Origin: Robinsoniella peoriensis
GTDB taxonomy: Bacteria > Bacillota > Clostridia > Lachnospirales > Lachnospiraceae
Assembly (NCBI RefSeq): GCF_042680125.1
Contig: NZ_JBHTNY010000013.1
Length of the DNA stretch: 64,000 nt
Direction: 5' to 3' (one strand)
Part shown: piece after piece, positions 43,308 through 53,255 of the stretch
Layout of the letters: every line of letters starts with the position of its first letter
Position numbering within the stretch: position 1 is the first letter of the stretch
Position numbers and translations under genes: made by a program
Notes under the pieces: generated by a model
What the model saw: the letters and a program-made list of their open reading frames with translations, nothing else
Told to the model about the DNA's origin: nothing
Databases searched by the model: none

Positions 43308-45487
43308 GGTTTCTTACTGCCTTTCTTAATGGTGGCGGTTTTGATTGGTGGTCTACTTTTTGTATTTTGTAGTGGTACTCTTTGAACAGTAGACTGACGT
43401 TCTTTTGTGATTGAACGTTGTGAAGCTCTATCTGTTGGTGCAGTTGAAGTTACTGGCTTTTGAACCGTTCTTTCTTGAACTGTATTACTTTGACGTTCCG
43501 TTTTTAAACTTGAAGAATCGGACTTAACTGTTGGACGCTCTTGTTTGGCTTGTTGAGATTCCCTATAGGAAGCCTGTACAGTTGTTTGCCTTGAAGTCTG
43601 TCCATCATGAGATTGTTCTTGCTTAGTGGCTGGTCTTTCATGAACGGAAGAAGCTGGCTGTTTTTTCTGTTTGACCTGTTCCATTTCAGAGCGACGCTCC
43701 GCAATGGTTTTCCGTCTTTGTTCCTGCTGTTTCTTGCGTCCACTGGCTTTATCCGCTTTGGTTTGAGAAATACTTCTGGTTAAATCATGGACATTATCCG
43801 TCACTTTAGATTTTCCTTGATATACTGCATATCTTGCATTGGTCGGCAAATCCTTAACCTGTTCTTTCAAATTACCAGCAGTATCTACCATTCTGTCTTT
43901 GGTATCAGCTACTGTACCGATGGTTTGACCGATACGCTTTCCTAGTGTTGATTTTTCCTGCCCGTTTGGTCGAGAGTGATCTGCTTGTGTACTCGCAGAA
44001 CTTCCCGAACCCGACTGTCCTTTTTTACCCGTAGCACTGGCAATGGCAGACCCAGCCCCTAAAGCAGTCACGGAGCGTCCAAGTTTCCGCTGTAGACGGT
44101 GCATGTGAGCGTGCATAAGCATACGAGGTTTTCTCATCATACGACTTCCCACACTTTGAGAATCGTTACTCTGTAGAGAAAACATACTCATTAAATCGCC
44201 CAGCTTAAAGTAGATTCCTGCAAAGGTCACAATCTGTAGAAAAGCAATCAAAAAGAACGGATAACCAGCCGATAAGGTATAGAGCATGGTTGAAATACTA
44301 AATGCTGTCGTAATAATCAATGTGATTCCAGCTCGTGTCAAAATGGTATTAAAGAGCTTTGTTATGGCTCGTTTTGACATACCATCAAATGATGGAATCA
44401 TGCTTAAAATAAAGCTCACAGGCAGAAACATAGCATAGATGATAAAAAGTACCTGCGAGAAAATCATGATTCCTGTTAATAGGAATACAAATATGGAAAT
44501 CCCAATATTGAAGACAAATAGGAAGAAGACTGTACCTAAACGGTTAATCGTCTTTGTAATCGTCATATTGGTATTGCTTCTATCTTCAATTTCTTCCGCA
44601 ACAATTTTTTCTCTGTCTTCCCCATTGTTGGAATCTGGACTGGTTGAGAGCAGGCTTTCCACACGGTCAATACCAATACTTTCAATGTCTGAACTGTTAT
44701 ATTGAAGCAGTAGCCACGGTTGCTGAACCTGTATGGAAAATAGGCTGTCACGTATCAAGTCCACACTGTCCTTGCCTTGACTATCTGAATGGGGCATGAC
44801 AATTTTTGTACCCAGTGACAAACTAGCGTTGCTGATGTCTGATGAAAAGTCATTGATTTTCTTAATATAATCGGGAGCATAGGCAATAAAGGAAGCCGAT
44901 AGGATAAAAACCAGCACAAAATTCATGAGGGCATGAATTGCCTTTGTGGTTTCTCTCTTTATCAGTCCTGTATAGGCAACATAAACCCCAAGAACCAAAA
45001 TCAAGAGTAAAAGGAATCCAACATAGAAACCCTCTGTTGATAGTCCACTAGGCGTAACCCCTGCAAGGGTCTGCATATTCTTGCCAATGGAATCTGCTGT
45101 AGCGGAAATGAAGTCTAAGGAATAGGCTTCCTGTACTAAGTAACCCGTCGCATTGGAAACATAAAGACTGATTGTCCAAATAAAATTGGTAATGGCATAT
45201 AGTCCATACATGACTTGTTTTCCAATTCCGTCCGACCAGTTCCACGGTAGCCAGCCCCAGCTATTATCCACATAAAAATCCAGTTGATAGTTTTCAAGTG
45301 GGTATCGGCTGTATTCATTTGCCACATTGACCGTATCATCTACCAAGCCCGCAGCTTGAACCACCGTTCCCAGCATGGCTAAAAGAAAAATGGCAATCAC
45401 AAGTGTGAAAGCCACTGTCATTGCCACTTTACCTAGACGTTTCAGCGTCCAGTTTGATTTTATTCTGTTTAATATTGATGGTTTCAC
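43304..45487 (-). CDS. orf15: Tn916 Orf15-like membrane channel protein (VirB6/TcpH-like)
   Basis: 727 aa. N-terminal helix (about 22-48), a block of six to seven helices (about 150-440), and a long hydrophilic Gln/Thr/Arg-rich C-terminal tail (about 460-727) probably in the cytoplasm. It forms the membrane part of the type IV secretion system. I recall Tn916 Orf15 as slightly longer (about 750 aa), so the tail may differ. Confidence 0.9.
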   Translation of the reverse strand: MKPSILNRIKSNWTLKRLGKVAMTVAFTLVIAIFLLAMLGTVVQAAGLVDDTVNVANEYSRYPLENYQLDFYVDNSWGWLPWNWSDGIGKQVMYGLYAITNFIWTISLYVSNATGYLVQEAYSLDFISATADSIGKNMQTLAGVTPSGLSTEGFYVGFLLLLILVLGVYVAYTGLIKRETTKAIHALMNFVLVFILSASFIAYAPDYIKKINDFSSDISNASLSLGTKIVMPHSDSQGKDSVDLIRDSLFSIQVQQPWLLLQYNSSDIESIGIDRVESLLSTSPDSNNGEDREKIVAEEIEDRSNTNMTITKTINRLGTVFFLFVFNIGISIFVFLLTGIMIFSQVLFIIYAMFLPVSFILSMIPSFDGMSKRAITKLFNTILTRAGITLIITTAFSISTMLYTLSAGYPFFLIAFLQIVTFAGIYFKLGDLMSMFSLQSNDSQSVGSRMMRKPRMLMHAHMHRLQRKLGRSVTALGAGSAIASATGKKGQSGSGSSASTQADHSRPNGQEKSTLGKRIGQTIGTVADTKDRMVDTAGNLKEQVKDLPTNARYAVYQGKSKVTDNVHDLTRSISQTKADKASGRKKQQEQRRKTIAERRSEMEQVKQKKQPASSVHERPATKQEQSHDGQTSRQTTVQASYRESQQAKQERPTVKSDSSSLKTERQSNTVQERTVQKPVTSTAPTDRASQRSITKERQSTVQRVPLQNTKSRPPIKTATIKKGSKKP

Positions 45488-45489
45488 AT

Positions 45490-47937
45490 TTACACCTCTT
45501 TTCGCACAGGTGGTCTGGTATCAAAGGCATGGAGCAGTTCTTCAAATACAGGGTGGAACTGTATCACACCGACACGACCATATAAATCACTGATAAGGCA
45601 TTGCCCGTTTTCCAAATCACGCAATCGCTTCTGATTGTTTTCGTCCTCTGGGTCTACACCAAAAAAGGCAAGGGTTTTTTTAATCTCGTTAAGGTCAGTG
45701 GAACGAAAGGCAAATTTTAAGCCGAGGTTATTTTTCAGTTTTTCATCTAAGAGGTCATCTGTATTTTGGGTCACGAAATATACCCCAGCGTTCATAGCAC
45801 GACCAGCACGAACCAGCTTCATAGATAGTGTTTTCCCTTGTGCCACCTGTAAGAAGCTCCATGCTTCGTCTAAGTCTACAATCTTGAAAATACTTCGGTC
45901 TGTATGGATAAAGTCCAACGCAAAGGTACTAATGACAATCAGCATTGCTACCGATAGTAACTCCATTGTGGTATATTCCTCAAAGGAAGTTTCCTTGTCA
46001 GGAAGTACCAAGTCGGCAACCTGTATAATGTTCAGTTGTTTTTCAAGGCTGATAGACTGCTCTACATAACCATCACTAAAAAGCAGATGGGCAAAGTCAT
46101 AGTCTGTAAAACTTTCGATATGGTCGGCTATGCTGGTACTTAGTGGCGTATTCTCAACCCGTAATTCTTCAATCACTTTCATCAACCCTCGCACTTCACT
46201 ATTGGTTACTGCACGAATGGCTTTTCTAAGGATTGGGAAGCGTTCCCCATCACGAGAGGAAATCCCCGTAAGGAATGTCAAAATATCAATAGCCAGTGAT
46301 TCAGAATCTTTGGTATTTTTCATAATTACATAAGGGTCAAGTAAGCCTTTGTTTTTCTCATCAGAAGTCAGATTGACGATATTGATTTCATGGGAAATCT
46401 CTGGCAAGGTTTCTTTCCATCTGCCACGTTCTGCTTTTGGGTCTACAATCACTGCTTGTGCCCCATAAAGCACTGCATAATAGACGATAAGGTTATTCGC
46501 AAAGGATTTACCACCACCCAGCGAACCGACAAAGGCAGACGCTAACGCATTGGTTACTGAACCCTTAACCCCTTGACTGGCAAGAGCAGGTTTCAGATAG
46601 ACATTGCGTCCAGTATCTAAGCTGTAGCCAACATAAATCCCCTCATTTTCACCCAGCATTTGAGTAGCACCAAAACCTAAACCAGCGAGGAAATCAGAGG
46701 TCACGTATTGAATATAGTCATTCATATATCTTTTGCTGGCAGGTAAAAATTCTTCATGTAAGCCCAGCATATCCCCAAAAGGTCGTACCAGTTTCACGCT
46801 CAAATCATCATAGAAATCTTTCACTTCATTACAACGACGTTTAAGTTCGTCAAGGTCATTTGCTGATACCCTTACAACATAGGACAGCTTATACATAGAT
46901 TCCTTGCTTTGGTCTAAATTGGTTTCCAGCTCGTTCACACTTTCCAGAGCTTCCGCCACATTAGAGCTGGTTTCATTATCACTTTGCCATGCGTGGTTAT
47001 CCAAGTCTTTCAGTTCTTTCTTTTTATTGCGGACAGTAGATAGGGCTTTACGATTCGCTACAATTTCCACATTCATTGACGTATCAATCGGAAAGGTAAA
47101 TTGCTGTTGCTGGTAGTAGAAGATTTCAGAGGACGGGAAGTCCAGTTCGCCGACAATACTGTTGATGGTAAAGTAAGCTACATAGGCGGTTTCGTCTTCC
47201 TGCTGGATTTTCAAATATCGCTGTTTTTCTTCCACCAGACAGCGAGTAGGCTTAATGAGGTCATAGGTTTTAATCAGTGTTTCATGTTCCAGCTTTTTCT
47301 TTGATAGAGGATACTCATACTCTTCATAGGCAGTGCCTGTCTGTCCGTAAAGGTGTTCAATCAGATAGCCGAAGTCGTCCTTATCTAATCTTCGGATTTT
47401 GAAACGACGGGAGATTTTATTTTCTAAAAGCTTTTCCATCTTCTGAAAACGCAGGATTTCATCATTACTCATACTAACAAAATCGCCCATCAGCTTATGG
47501 TTCACATCATAGACAAAATCAGTAAAAGCATTTTTTGCTTCAACGGTAAGACTTTTCATAGAAAACTCCTGATCGTTGAGAAGCAACTTAAAACCGATAA
47601 AGAAACGGTAGTCCACTTGATTTTCGCCAATCATGGATATTAAAGCGTCTGTCTGTTGGTCGATTTTGTCATAGGCAACCGTTTTGAGCTTTCCAGTGAC
47701 TTCATTTTTGGAACGTTCTTGTGCAGAAAGTATGCTGGATTCTGTACTGATTTGTAAAGCATGAATCTTGCCATCACGATTTTGTGCGATAAGCTGTCTG
47801 AAAGAATCATGTACTTGTATTTTCTGTTCCGGACTTAGAAATGAGTAATTGTAGGGAACAAGCTCATAGTAAGCGTAACATTCCCCATCTTTATTCCAGA
47901 CCAGATTGTTTTCAATATATTTAATTGGATATGCCAT
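45490..47937 (-). CDS. orf16: Tn916 Orf16-like conjugation ATPase (VirB4/TcpF-like)
   Basis: 815 aa. Walker A is GSLGGGKSFANN (about residue 450), Walker B FKIVDLDEAWSF (about 690), followed by VTQNTDD and GLKFAFRSTD typical of VirB4-type ATPases. It powers assembly and DNA transfer. The start at 47937 (MAYPIKYIENNLV) is chosen because GGAG lies 9 nt upstream and gives the Tn916 length; it overlaps the 3' end of orf17 by 17 nt. Confidence 0.95.
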   Translation of the reverse strand: MAYPIKYIENNLVWNKDGECYAYYELVPYNYSFLSPEQKIQVHDSFRQLIAQNRDGKIHALQISTESSILSAQERSKNEVTGKLKTVAYDKIDQQTDALISMIGENQVDYRFFIGFKLLLNDQEFSMKSLTVEAKNAFTDFVYDVNHKLMGDFVSMSNDEILRFQKMEKLLENKISRRFKIRRLDKDDFGYLIEHLYGQTGTAYEEYEYPLSKKKLEHETLIKTYDLIKPTRCLVEEKQRYLKIQQEDETAYVAYFTINSIVGELDFPSSEIFYYQQQQFTFPIDTSMNVEIVANRKALSTVRNKKKELKDLDNHAWQSDNETSSNVAEALESVNELETNLDQSKESMYKLSYVVRVSANDLDELKRRCNEVKDFYDDLSVKLVRPFGDMLGLHEEFLPASKRYMNDYIQYVTSDFLAGLGFGATQMLGENEGIYVGYSLDTGRNVYLKPALASQGVKGSVTNALASAFVGSLGGGKSFANNLIVYYAVLYGAQAVIVDPKAERGRWKETLPEISHEINIVNLTSDEKNKGLLDPYVIMKNTKDSESLAIDILTFLTGISSRDGERFPILRKAIRAVTNSEVRGLMKVIEELRVENTPLSTSIADHIESFTDYDFAHLLFSDGYVEQSISLEKQLNIIQVADLVLPDKETSFEEYTTMELLSVAMLIVISTFALDFIHTDRSIFKIVDLDEAWSFLQVAQGKTLSMKLVRAGRAMNAGVYFVTQNTDDLLDEKLKNNLGLKFAFRSTDLNEIKKTLAFFGVDPEDENNQKRLRDLENGQCLISDLYGRVGVIQFHPVFEELLHAFDTRPPVRKEV

Positions 47938-48313
47938 AAAATTCACTCCTAACTGCTGTAATGGCTTCTTGTGGCTGGTTTCTGCCAAGCGTTACTTTTT
48001 TTCCTGCATAGGTCAGTTTTCGTCGCAGTGCATAAGCAATGACAGACTTCAAAAATCCATAAGGCTTTTTACCATCAAAGGTTTTTGTAGACATAAACCA
48101 TGTGAAAGCCACAGGAATCCCAAAGTATTTGAGAAATGCTCCCTCTATCATAGAAAGAGGGGGCAAGTTGCCAAGTATCATAACTGCAAAGAGTGACACG
48201 ACAAACCATGTCATTTGCGTAAAGGTTATGGGAAACGGAAGTCTAAAGTCATTGATGGAGTACAACACTTTCTCAACAGACCAGATACTGGTATAGCTTC
48301 GTATTTTCTTCAT
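47921..48313 (-). CDS. orf17: Tn916 Orf17-like conjugation membrane protein (TcpE family)
   Basis: 130 aa with two close membrane helices (about 35-75) and a basic C-terminus (LRRKLTYAGKKVTLGR). TcpE proteins are small inner-membrane parts of Gram-positive conjugation systems. AAGGATTG precedes the ATG; the end overlaps orf16. Confidence 0.9.
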   Translation of the reverse strand: MKKIRSYTSIWSVEKVLYSINDFRLPFPITFTQMTWFVVSLFAVMILGNLPPLSMIEGAFLKYFGIPVAFTWFMSTKTFDGKKPYGFLKSVIAYALRRKLTYAGKKVTLGRNQPQEAITAVRSEFYGISN

Positions 48314-48399
48314 GTAATCAATCCTTTCATAAAAATGGGGATAGTCTTTTGACTACCCCGTAAACAAGAAAATCTGCCAGTAAGAATGTACCGACAGAT

Positions 48400-48897
48400 T
48401 TAATAGACGATTTCAAAAATCCCGTGATTGGTTGAGATAAACGTTCCCGAAAGGTCTAAATCCCGACCATAGGATTCATAATCAATATAGTTTTGAAGAC
48501 TGGCTGGCACTTCGCCTAAAGCACCCGTTTCTTCAATGTAGTAGCGTGCCACGTCAGACATATCATCACAATCGGAATGAATGATAATATCTTCTTGATG
48601 TTCGCTTAATTCTTCAATACTTGAAAAATGAGTGAGCAGAGCAGATAGCTCCGATTGTAGTTCTTCTGGCAACTCCGATACCATTTCCCATAGGCGATTG
48701 AGTTCGCTAATAGAAGTGTATTCGTCAACCGTAAAGGGTAACTCGTAATCATGAATGGCGTATTCCTCATATTCATCATTCAAGCCGATTTTCTCTTTGA
48801 CTTCCTCAAAATCAATGGGAAAGGTAAACCATGCACCAACTAATTCGCCCTCATTGTATTTGCCTAAATTGGCAATGTAGACTTGCATATCGTCCAT
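48400..48897 (-). CDS. orf18: Tn916 Orf18 antirestriction protein ArdA
   Basis: 165 aa, strongly acidic (many Asp/Glu), a DNA mimic that blocks type I restriction enzymes in the new host. MDDMQVYIANLGKYNEGELVG and a C-terminal SYGRDLDLSGTF match ArdA. The start is set at 48897, giving the Tn916 length; AAAGGAC lies upstream. Confidence 0.95.
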   Translation of the reverse strand: MDDMQVYIANLGKYNEGELVGAWFTFPIDFEEVKEKIGLNDEYEEYAIHDYELPFTVDEYTSISELNRLWEMVSELPEELQSELSALLTHFSSIEELSEHQEDIIIHSDCDDMSDVARYYIEETGALGEVPASLQNYIDYESYGRDLDLSGTFISTNHGIFEIVY

Positions 48898-49015
48898 GTA
48901 TTCACACGTCCTTTCTTTATAGAGATTCAAAAATCCCTACCGCACTTCGTTTGGTGTACCATTCTTTTGCGGAACATAAGAAAACCACTTATATTCCACA
49001 AAATAACGGTTTAAT

Positions 49016-49237
49016 TTAAGCACCAATAATGCGATTGAATAGCTCTAGTAAAATGTCTTTTACTCCAGCAGCGTTGAAGACTAAGCCTACCGCAATAATC
49101 GCAATAATGAGAAAGCCAATGAGTTTACTGAACTCACGCTTGAAGCCAAGATACAAGCCAATCACAACGATTGCTAAAAGTACCAGTGATTGAGCGTTTG
49201 ATAGAAACCAGTTATAAAGGTTTTGTCCAAAATTCAT
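49016..49237 (-). CDS. orf19: Tn916 Orf19-like small membrane protein
   Basis: 73 aa with two hydrophobic helices (about 15-30 and 37-55) of the kind found in VirB3/TrbC-like conjugation subunits. Its place between the relaxase and ardA matches Tn916. GAGGAGAAC precedes the ATG. Confidence 0.9.
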   Translation of the reverse strand: MNFGQNLYNWFLSNAQSLVLLAIVVIGLYLGFKREFSKLIGFLIIAIIAVGLVFNAAGVKDILLELFNRIIGA

Positions 49238-49279
49238 AAAAATGTTCTCCTCTCTATATTCAATGAATTTGTGTTTAGG

Positions 49280-50485
49280 TTATTTCTTTGTCGTTATCAC
49301 GTCCTTATCTTTTGCCGACTGTTGCTTCAAAATCTGCTCATGCCGGTCTGTCAGTTTCGCATGGTCGAGAATGTCTTTCACAACCTGCGTCTGGTTGATT
49401 TCATCAAGTTTAATCGCAACCTTTAAAGTGGGTGCGACTTGATGGGAAAGCCAGTTCAGCGTCCGCTGGAAAGAGTAAGGCTCTGGTTTTGTGGTTAGTT
49501 TTAATCGTTCACGGTTGTTCCCAATAAACCAAGCCCATTCTTCATTCAGCTTCCAATCAGAACGAGGTTTGGAATCGTCTTTATCTACAAAACGGATATA
49601 CCGATTGATAATTTTAAAAGCAGTCTTTTCTGGATTGTCATAGACGAGTAAATCACGGACTGCATAATAGGCACGCTCATTTTTCAGCCGAATCTCAAAA
49701 CGGTTTTTTACTTCTGCGTCTTCAATGGGAATATCATTTTTCTTGTACTGTTCATAGTCCTTTTCATAGATACAGAAATAAACTTCACTCTGTAATGAAC
49801 CGATATAGAGGGTATTTCCCATACATTCCTTTTCATCTTTGCGTACCAGTTCGCCACTGCGATAGCTTTTGAAACTGCGGAAGACGGATATACATTCTTC
49901 CTGTCTGCATTTTTCAGTGAGTACAGGGATATTCAAAATCCCTGTCTTATCGTTAATGGCAAGGTCAAGGCGTTTCATCACACCGCCAGCCACCAAAGCG
50001 TCCATAAAGAACTCATACCAGCTTCTTTGTTGAGCCAGAAGATAGCTTTCAAATTGCCGACACCCACGACCTTTCAATTCCACCAGAACTCCTTTGTCCA
50101 GTTCGTGGGAGCAGAGAACGAATATATCGCCTAAAGCATAATGCTCTGAATAAGAATAGAAACCATAGTCCTCATGAAGAAAATAGGACAGTTTCAGTTG
50201 TAAGATGTTTTCGACCACATGCTGTACGTCCGTTGTGGGAAAGCGAATCCTTACATAATCAAAGAGCATTTCAAGGGGAGCGTCGGGATTGAAGCGTTCC
50301 AGAGCTTCAAAAAGAGATTGCTGTAAATCCTCTGATGGCTTGACTTTTCCTGTTTCAATATCGCTTAGATACTGCCTTGTAATACCAGTCGCAACCGCTA
50401 AACGATTTTGAGATAGTCCATAAGCCAAGCGTTTTTCTTTTAACTGCTGTAACCAAGTTTGTTCATTCAGTAAAAATCCCTCCAA
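49280..50485 (-). CDS. orf20: Tn916 Orf20-like relaxase/replication initiator
   Basis: 401 aa. N-terminal XRE helix-turn-helix (YGLSQNRLAVATGITRQYLSDIE), then a Rep_trans/MobT-type domain. It nicks oriT and starts rolling-circle replication and transfer. The start TTG 50485 gives the known length; GGAGG lies inside the first codons, so initiation a little downstream is also possible. It is directly downstream of the putative oriT. Confidence 0.93.
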   Translation of the reverse strand: MEGFLLNEQTWLQQLKEKRLAYGLSQNRLAVATGITRQYLSDIETGKVKPSEDLQQSLFEALERFNPDAPLEMLFDYVRIRFPTTDVQHVVENILQLKLSYFLHEDYGFYSYSEHYALGDIFVLCSHELDKGVLVELKGRGCRQFESYLLAQQRSWYEFFMDALVAGGVMKRLDLAINDKTGILNIPVLTEKCRQEECISVFRSFKSYRSGELVRKDEKECMGNTLYIGSLQSEVYFCIYEKDYEQYKKNDIPIEDAEVKNRFEIRLKNERAYYAVRDLLVYDNPEKTAFKIINRYIRFVDKDDSKPRSDWKLNEEWAWFIGNNRERLKLTTKPEPYSFQRTLNWLSHQVAPTLKVAIKLDEINQTQVVKDILDHAKLTDRHEQILKQQSAKDKDVITTKK

Positions 50486-50661
50486 TCAAAAAGGCGTATG
50501 TCAACTTTTAAAGCCCATTTTACATACGCTGAAATTTTGTAAATCCCTTGTAACCAAAGGATTTTCTAATGTTTTTTTGACTGTTTCCTGTCGATTTGTA
50601 CCCCCCTGTTAGATACGGGGGGTTAATGGGCAGGGCAAGCCCTGCCCGACAAAGCCAGAAC
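50486..50661. other. putative Tn916-type origin of transfer (oriT)
   Basis: Structured AT/GC-mixed gap directly upstream of the relaxase. Inverted repeats: GCGTATGT/ACATACGC (about 50492-50531), ACCCCCC/GGGGGGT around TGTTAGATAC (about 50600-50623) and GGGCAGGGC-AA-GCCCTGCCC (50628-50647). In Tn916 oriT lies in the orf20-orf21 interval. Confidence 0.7.
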
Positions 50662-51099
50662 TTACGGTTTAAGACCGTAAAACCTGCCTTTGTCGTCTGT
50701 ATCTGCCTTTGATTCTCCCTGTATGCCAGTGTAAATCACTACCAAATCAACTTCTGGTCTTAAATATTCCTGTTCAATCACTTCTGATAGACCGTCCGTT
50801 TTGAATGAATTTCTATCAAAAAGCTGAAATTCATATAGAATATTTTTGCTGGTAATACTATGTCGCTTCTCTAACCTCATTCTGAATGTGAACGGTGGTT
50901 TCTTCACTTCACGGATAATTTCATCAATCAGCTTATCTATTCTGGAATAGAATCGTACTTTTGGATTGACGGTAAAATGCCTGTATCGGTCAATGATGTA
51001 TTGTTCACAATCTACCGTGAATTGGTCTGTATTCAAGCAAAGACAAATGACAGATTTTTCAGTCGGTGTATGATATATCTCCAATCTTTTAATATCCAT
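50662..51099 (-). CDS. accessory 145-aa protein between orf21 and oriT
   Basis: 145 aa, no membrane helix: MDIKRLEIYHTPTEKSVICL ... RLEKRHSITSKNILYEFQLF ... VDLVVIYTGIQGESKADTDD. No family recognised. It starts 5 bp after the orf21 stop, so it belongs to the transfer operon; its stop lies in an inverted repeat TTACGGT/ACCGTAA. It is not part of the Tn916 gene set as I remember it. A role in oriT processing or mating is possible by position only. Confidence 0.75.
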   Translation of the reverse strand: MDIKRLEIYHTPTEKSVICLCLNTDQFTVDCEQYIIDRYRHFTVNPKVRFYSRIDKLIDEIIREVKKPPFTFRMRLEKRHSITSKNILYEFQLFDRNSFKTDGLSEVIEQEYLRPEVDLVVIYTGIQGESKADTDDKGRFYGLKP

Positions 51100-51104
51100 T
51101 ACTT

Positions 51105-52499
51105 TTATTTCTCCATTTCTTGTTGTTCTGATGATGGCTTTTTTGTGTCCTGTCTGCTGTTGGATAACTTTTTAATTTCCTCTAAAAAGTCATGTCCTTT
51201 TGGTACAAGGGGAGTATAAAACTCTGATATGACACTTGTTCCTACATCAACATAGCCACGACCTTTGATTCGCTTTAAGAAGAAATCCTTTTGTACGTCA
51301 CTGCCAAACATCATGCCATAGCCCATTTCAGACATACGACCTAAAGCCACTCTGAAATTAAACTGGTCACGGATTCCGTCGCCTAGATATTTTGCGTCTG
51401 GACGCTGACAAGCCAGTATTAGAAAGAAGCCAGCTTGACGACCTAACATGACAATCTGTTTCAACTTATTTATAACTGCGGTGTTTTCTTTTGTTCCCAG
51501 CATTTCCATGAAAGCGACATATTCATCAAAGATTAAGAAGTGTGCTGGAAGTCCTAAGTAAGCATAATTTTCGCCAGTCTTATAATTTTCCATCTGCTTC
51601 ATTTCCTCACTGCGTTTTATCATTTCTTCATAGAATGTATCAATGCAGGAAAGCAAGTCTTCTTTTCTGTAGTGGACATTTGCCATCACAGAGCCTAAAT
51701 CGGCTAAGTCTGCATTTTTCGGGTCTAAGATATACAGCTTAGAATCTGTATGAAGCAAGGCTTCAATCAGTGTCAGGATAAAGTAGGTCTTACCGCCACC
51801 TGTACCACCAGCTATGAGCATGTGAGGCAGATTGTCATATTCCCACCACATATTTTTCATTAAGCAAAGTTTCCCATCATGAGCTTGTACTTCATCAATA
51901 GAAATACGACGGGCTATCATATCATAGAGCAAGGTATATTCCACGTAGGAATCCTTTAACTCTTTATCCGTCAGCTCACAGTACAAGCCACTTTCTAATT
52001 TCTTTTCCAAGTGTAGGAGCTGGTCTTGATATTTCCCCAGAGTGATTTCCACTTGTATCTGTATTAAGCCATTTTTAAGGCGATAATAGATTTTAGGGAA
52101 GTAGGTTATCTTTTCTTTGGTACGACTGGGGGAATCCTTGAAGAAGCCATCTGTTTTGACCTGTTCTGATTCATACCACTTATTTTCAAGAACCATCTTC
52201 GCCAGCTTTTGACGGTGGTAGAGTTGTTTAATCGTATCATAGCGATACCGTTTGAATAGAAACGCCACCAGCAAGCAGACAAGAATTGCGACACTGAAAC
52301 TGATACTTAAATACGGAATGTCAATCTTATCTGCTTGTGATAGGTTAAAGTCCTGCCAGTTGACCTGCTGGATTGTCTTCACATGAAACAGTCCGACAAC
52401 AAGCAGTAAAATAGGCAGTAAGGACGCTACTGTAAAATGAAAGACTAAATCTTTGTCACTCGGACGAATCCTTTTACCACGAAAGACACGCTGTTTCAT
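51105..52499 (-). CDS. orf21: Tn916 Orf21-like FtsK/SpoIIIE DNA-translocase coupling protein
   Basis: 464 aa. Two N-terminal membrane helices (about 20-45 and 68-88), then a RecA-like motor with Walker A IAGGTGGGKTYF (about residue 228) and Walker B HFLIFDEYVAF, and the FILACQRPDAKYL region. It pumps the nicked DNA to the mating pore. AGAAAGGAG precedes the ATG. Confidence 0.95.
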   Translation of the reverse strand: MKQRVFRGKRIRPSDKDLVFHFTVASLLPILLLVVGLFHVKTIQQVNWQDFNLSQADKIDIPYLSISFSVAILVCLLVAFLFKRYRYDTIKQLYHRQKLAKMVLENKWYESEQVKTDGFFKDSPSRTKEKITYFPKIYYRLKNGLIQIQVEITLGKYQDQLLHLEKKLESGLYCELTDKELKDSYVEYTLLYDMIARRISIDEVQAHDGKLCLMKNMWWEYDNLPHMLIAGGTGGGKTYFILTLIEALLHTDSKLYILDPKNADLADLGSVMANVHYRKEDLLSCIDTFYEEMIKRSEEMKQMENYKTGENYAYLGLPAHFLIFDEYVAFMEMLGTKENTAVINKLKQIVMLGRQAGFFLILACQRPDAKYLGDGIRDQFNFRVALGRMSEMGYGMMFGSDVQKDFFLKRIKGRGYVDVGTSVISEFYTPLVPKGHDFLEEIKKLSNSRQDTKKPSSEQQEMEK

Positions 52500-52538
52500 G
52501 TTTGATTTTCTCCTTTCTCTCTAATGGAAGATACGTGG

Positions 52539-52925
52539 CTATTTGTCCGTAGCAGGTTCTTTCTTAGGTGGCTGTTGATTTCTAAAGGAATTAGAATCCT
52601 TTGTCAGCACAATATCGTCTGCCTTGATGTACCAGTCAACATCTGCTCCTTGAAAGGTAGCAGTAGCGACAGTATCCGCAATGGGATTGATAAGTTCCAC
52701 CCGTGCGTTATATTCAAACTCTTTCAAAGGCACGCTGGCAGGAATACTTACTTGAATCATGCGTCCTTGCCCTTTGGATTTTAAGTCATAGGTACGTTCT
52801 TTGATTTCCTCTGAAACCGTACCGTCTTCATTTTGGATTCTCACTTCACGACGTAGAGCAGAGAATTTTAATTCTCCAAAAGTCGTGTCTTTATCTAATA
52901 CGATACCATTTGCTAATCTCATCAT
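52539..52925 (-). CDS. orf22: Tn916 Orf22-like DUF961 protein
   Basis: 128 aa, MRLANGIVLDKDTTFGELKF, beta-rich YdcP/DUF961 family, second gene of the transfer operon. The function in conjugation is not established. AAAGAGAGG precedes the ATG. Confidence 0.9.
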   Translation of the reverse strand: MMRLANGIVLDKDTTFGELKFSALRREVRIQNEDGTVSEEIKERTYDLKSKGQGRMIQVSIPASVPLKEFEYNARVELINPIADTVATATFQGADVDWYIKADDIVLTKDSNSFRNQQPPKKEPATDK

Positions 52926-52940
52926 TTTTCCTCTCTTTCT

Positions 52941-53255
52941 TTATTCTTTTACCATGTCGTCAGCATGTAAAAGGTAATTTGTAAAACCACGAGTGCCGAT
53001 TTTATAGCCCTCGGCGGTAATACGTGGATTGACTAACTTAACACGTTCCTCAAAGCCGAAATGTTTTTCGCCAGCTTCAGCAGGAAGTACGACCACAATA
53101 TCATCTGCTCTTTGAACGTCTGAATAGAGATTATAGCTTCGAGATAAGACGGTTAGATGTCCGTTGATTCTTCGCTGTACGACTTTATCCTCGCCAGCAA
53201 ATTCTAAATTGCCGAATGTTTTTTCCATCTTGGGAATCACAAATTTAAGTTCCAT
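52941..53255 (-). CDS. orf23: Tn916 Orf23-like DUF961 protein
   Basis: 104 aa, MELKFVIPKMEKTFGNLEFA, paralogous to the Orf22-like protein (shared TFGNLEF/TFGELKF and the C-terminal ADDMV/ADDIV). First gene of the transfer operon. Confidence 0.9.
   Translation of the reverse strand: MELKFVIPKMEKTFGNLEFAGEDKVVQRRINGHLTVLSRSYNLYSDVQRADDIVVVLPAEAGEKHFGFEERVKLVNPRITAEGYKIGTRGFTNYLLHADDMVKE

Noticed and set aside
49223..49442. Plus-strand ORFs opposite the relaxase and orf19
   Set aside because: Shadows of well-supported minus-strand genes.
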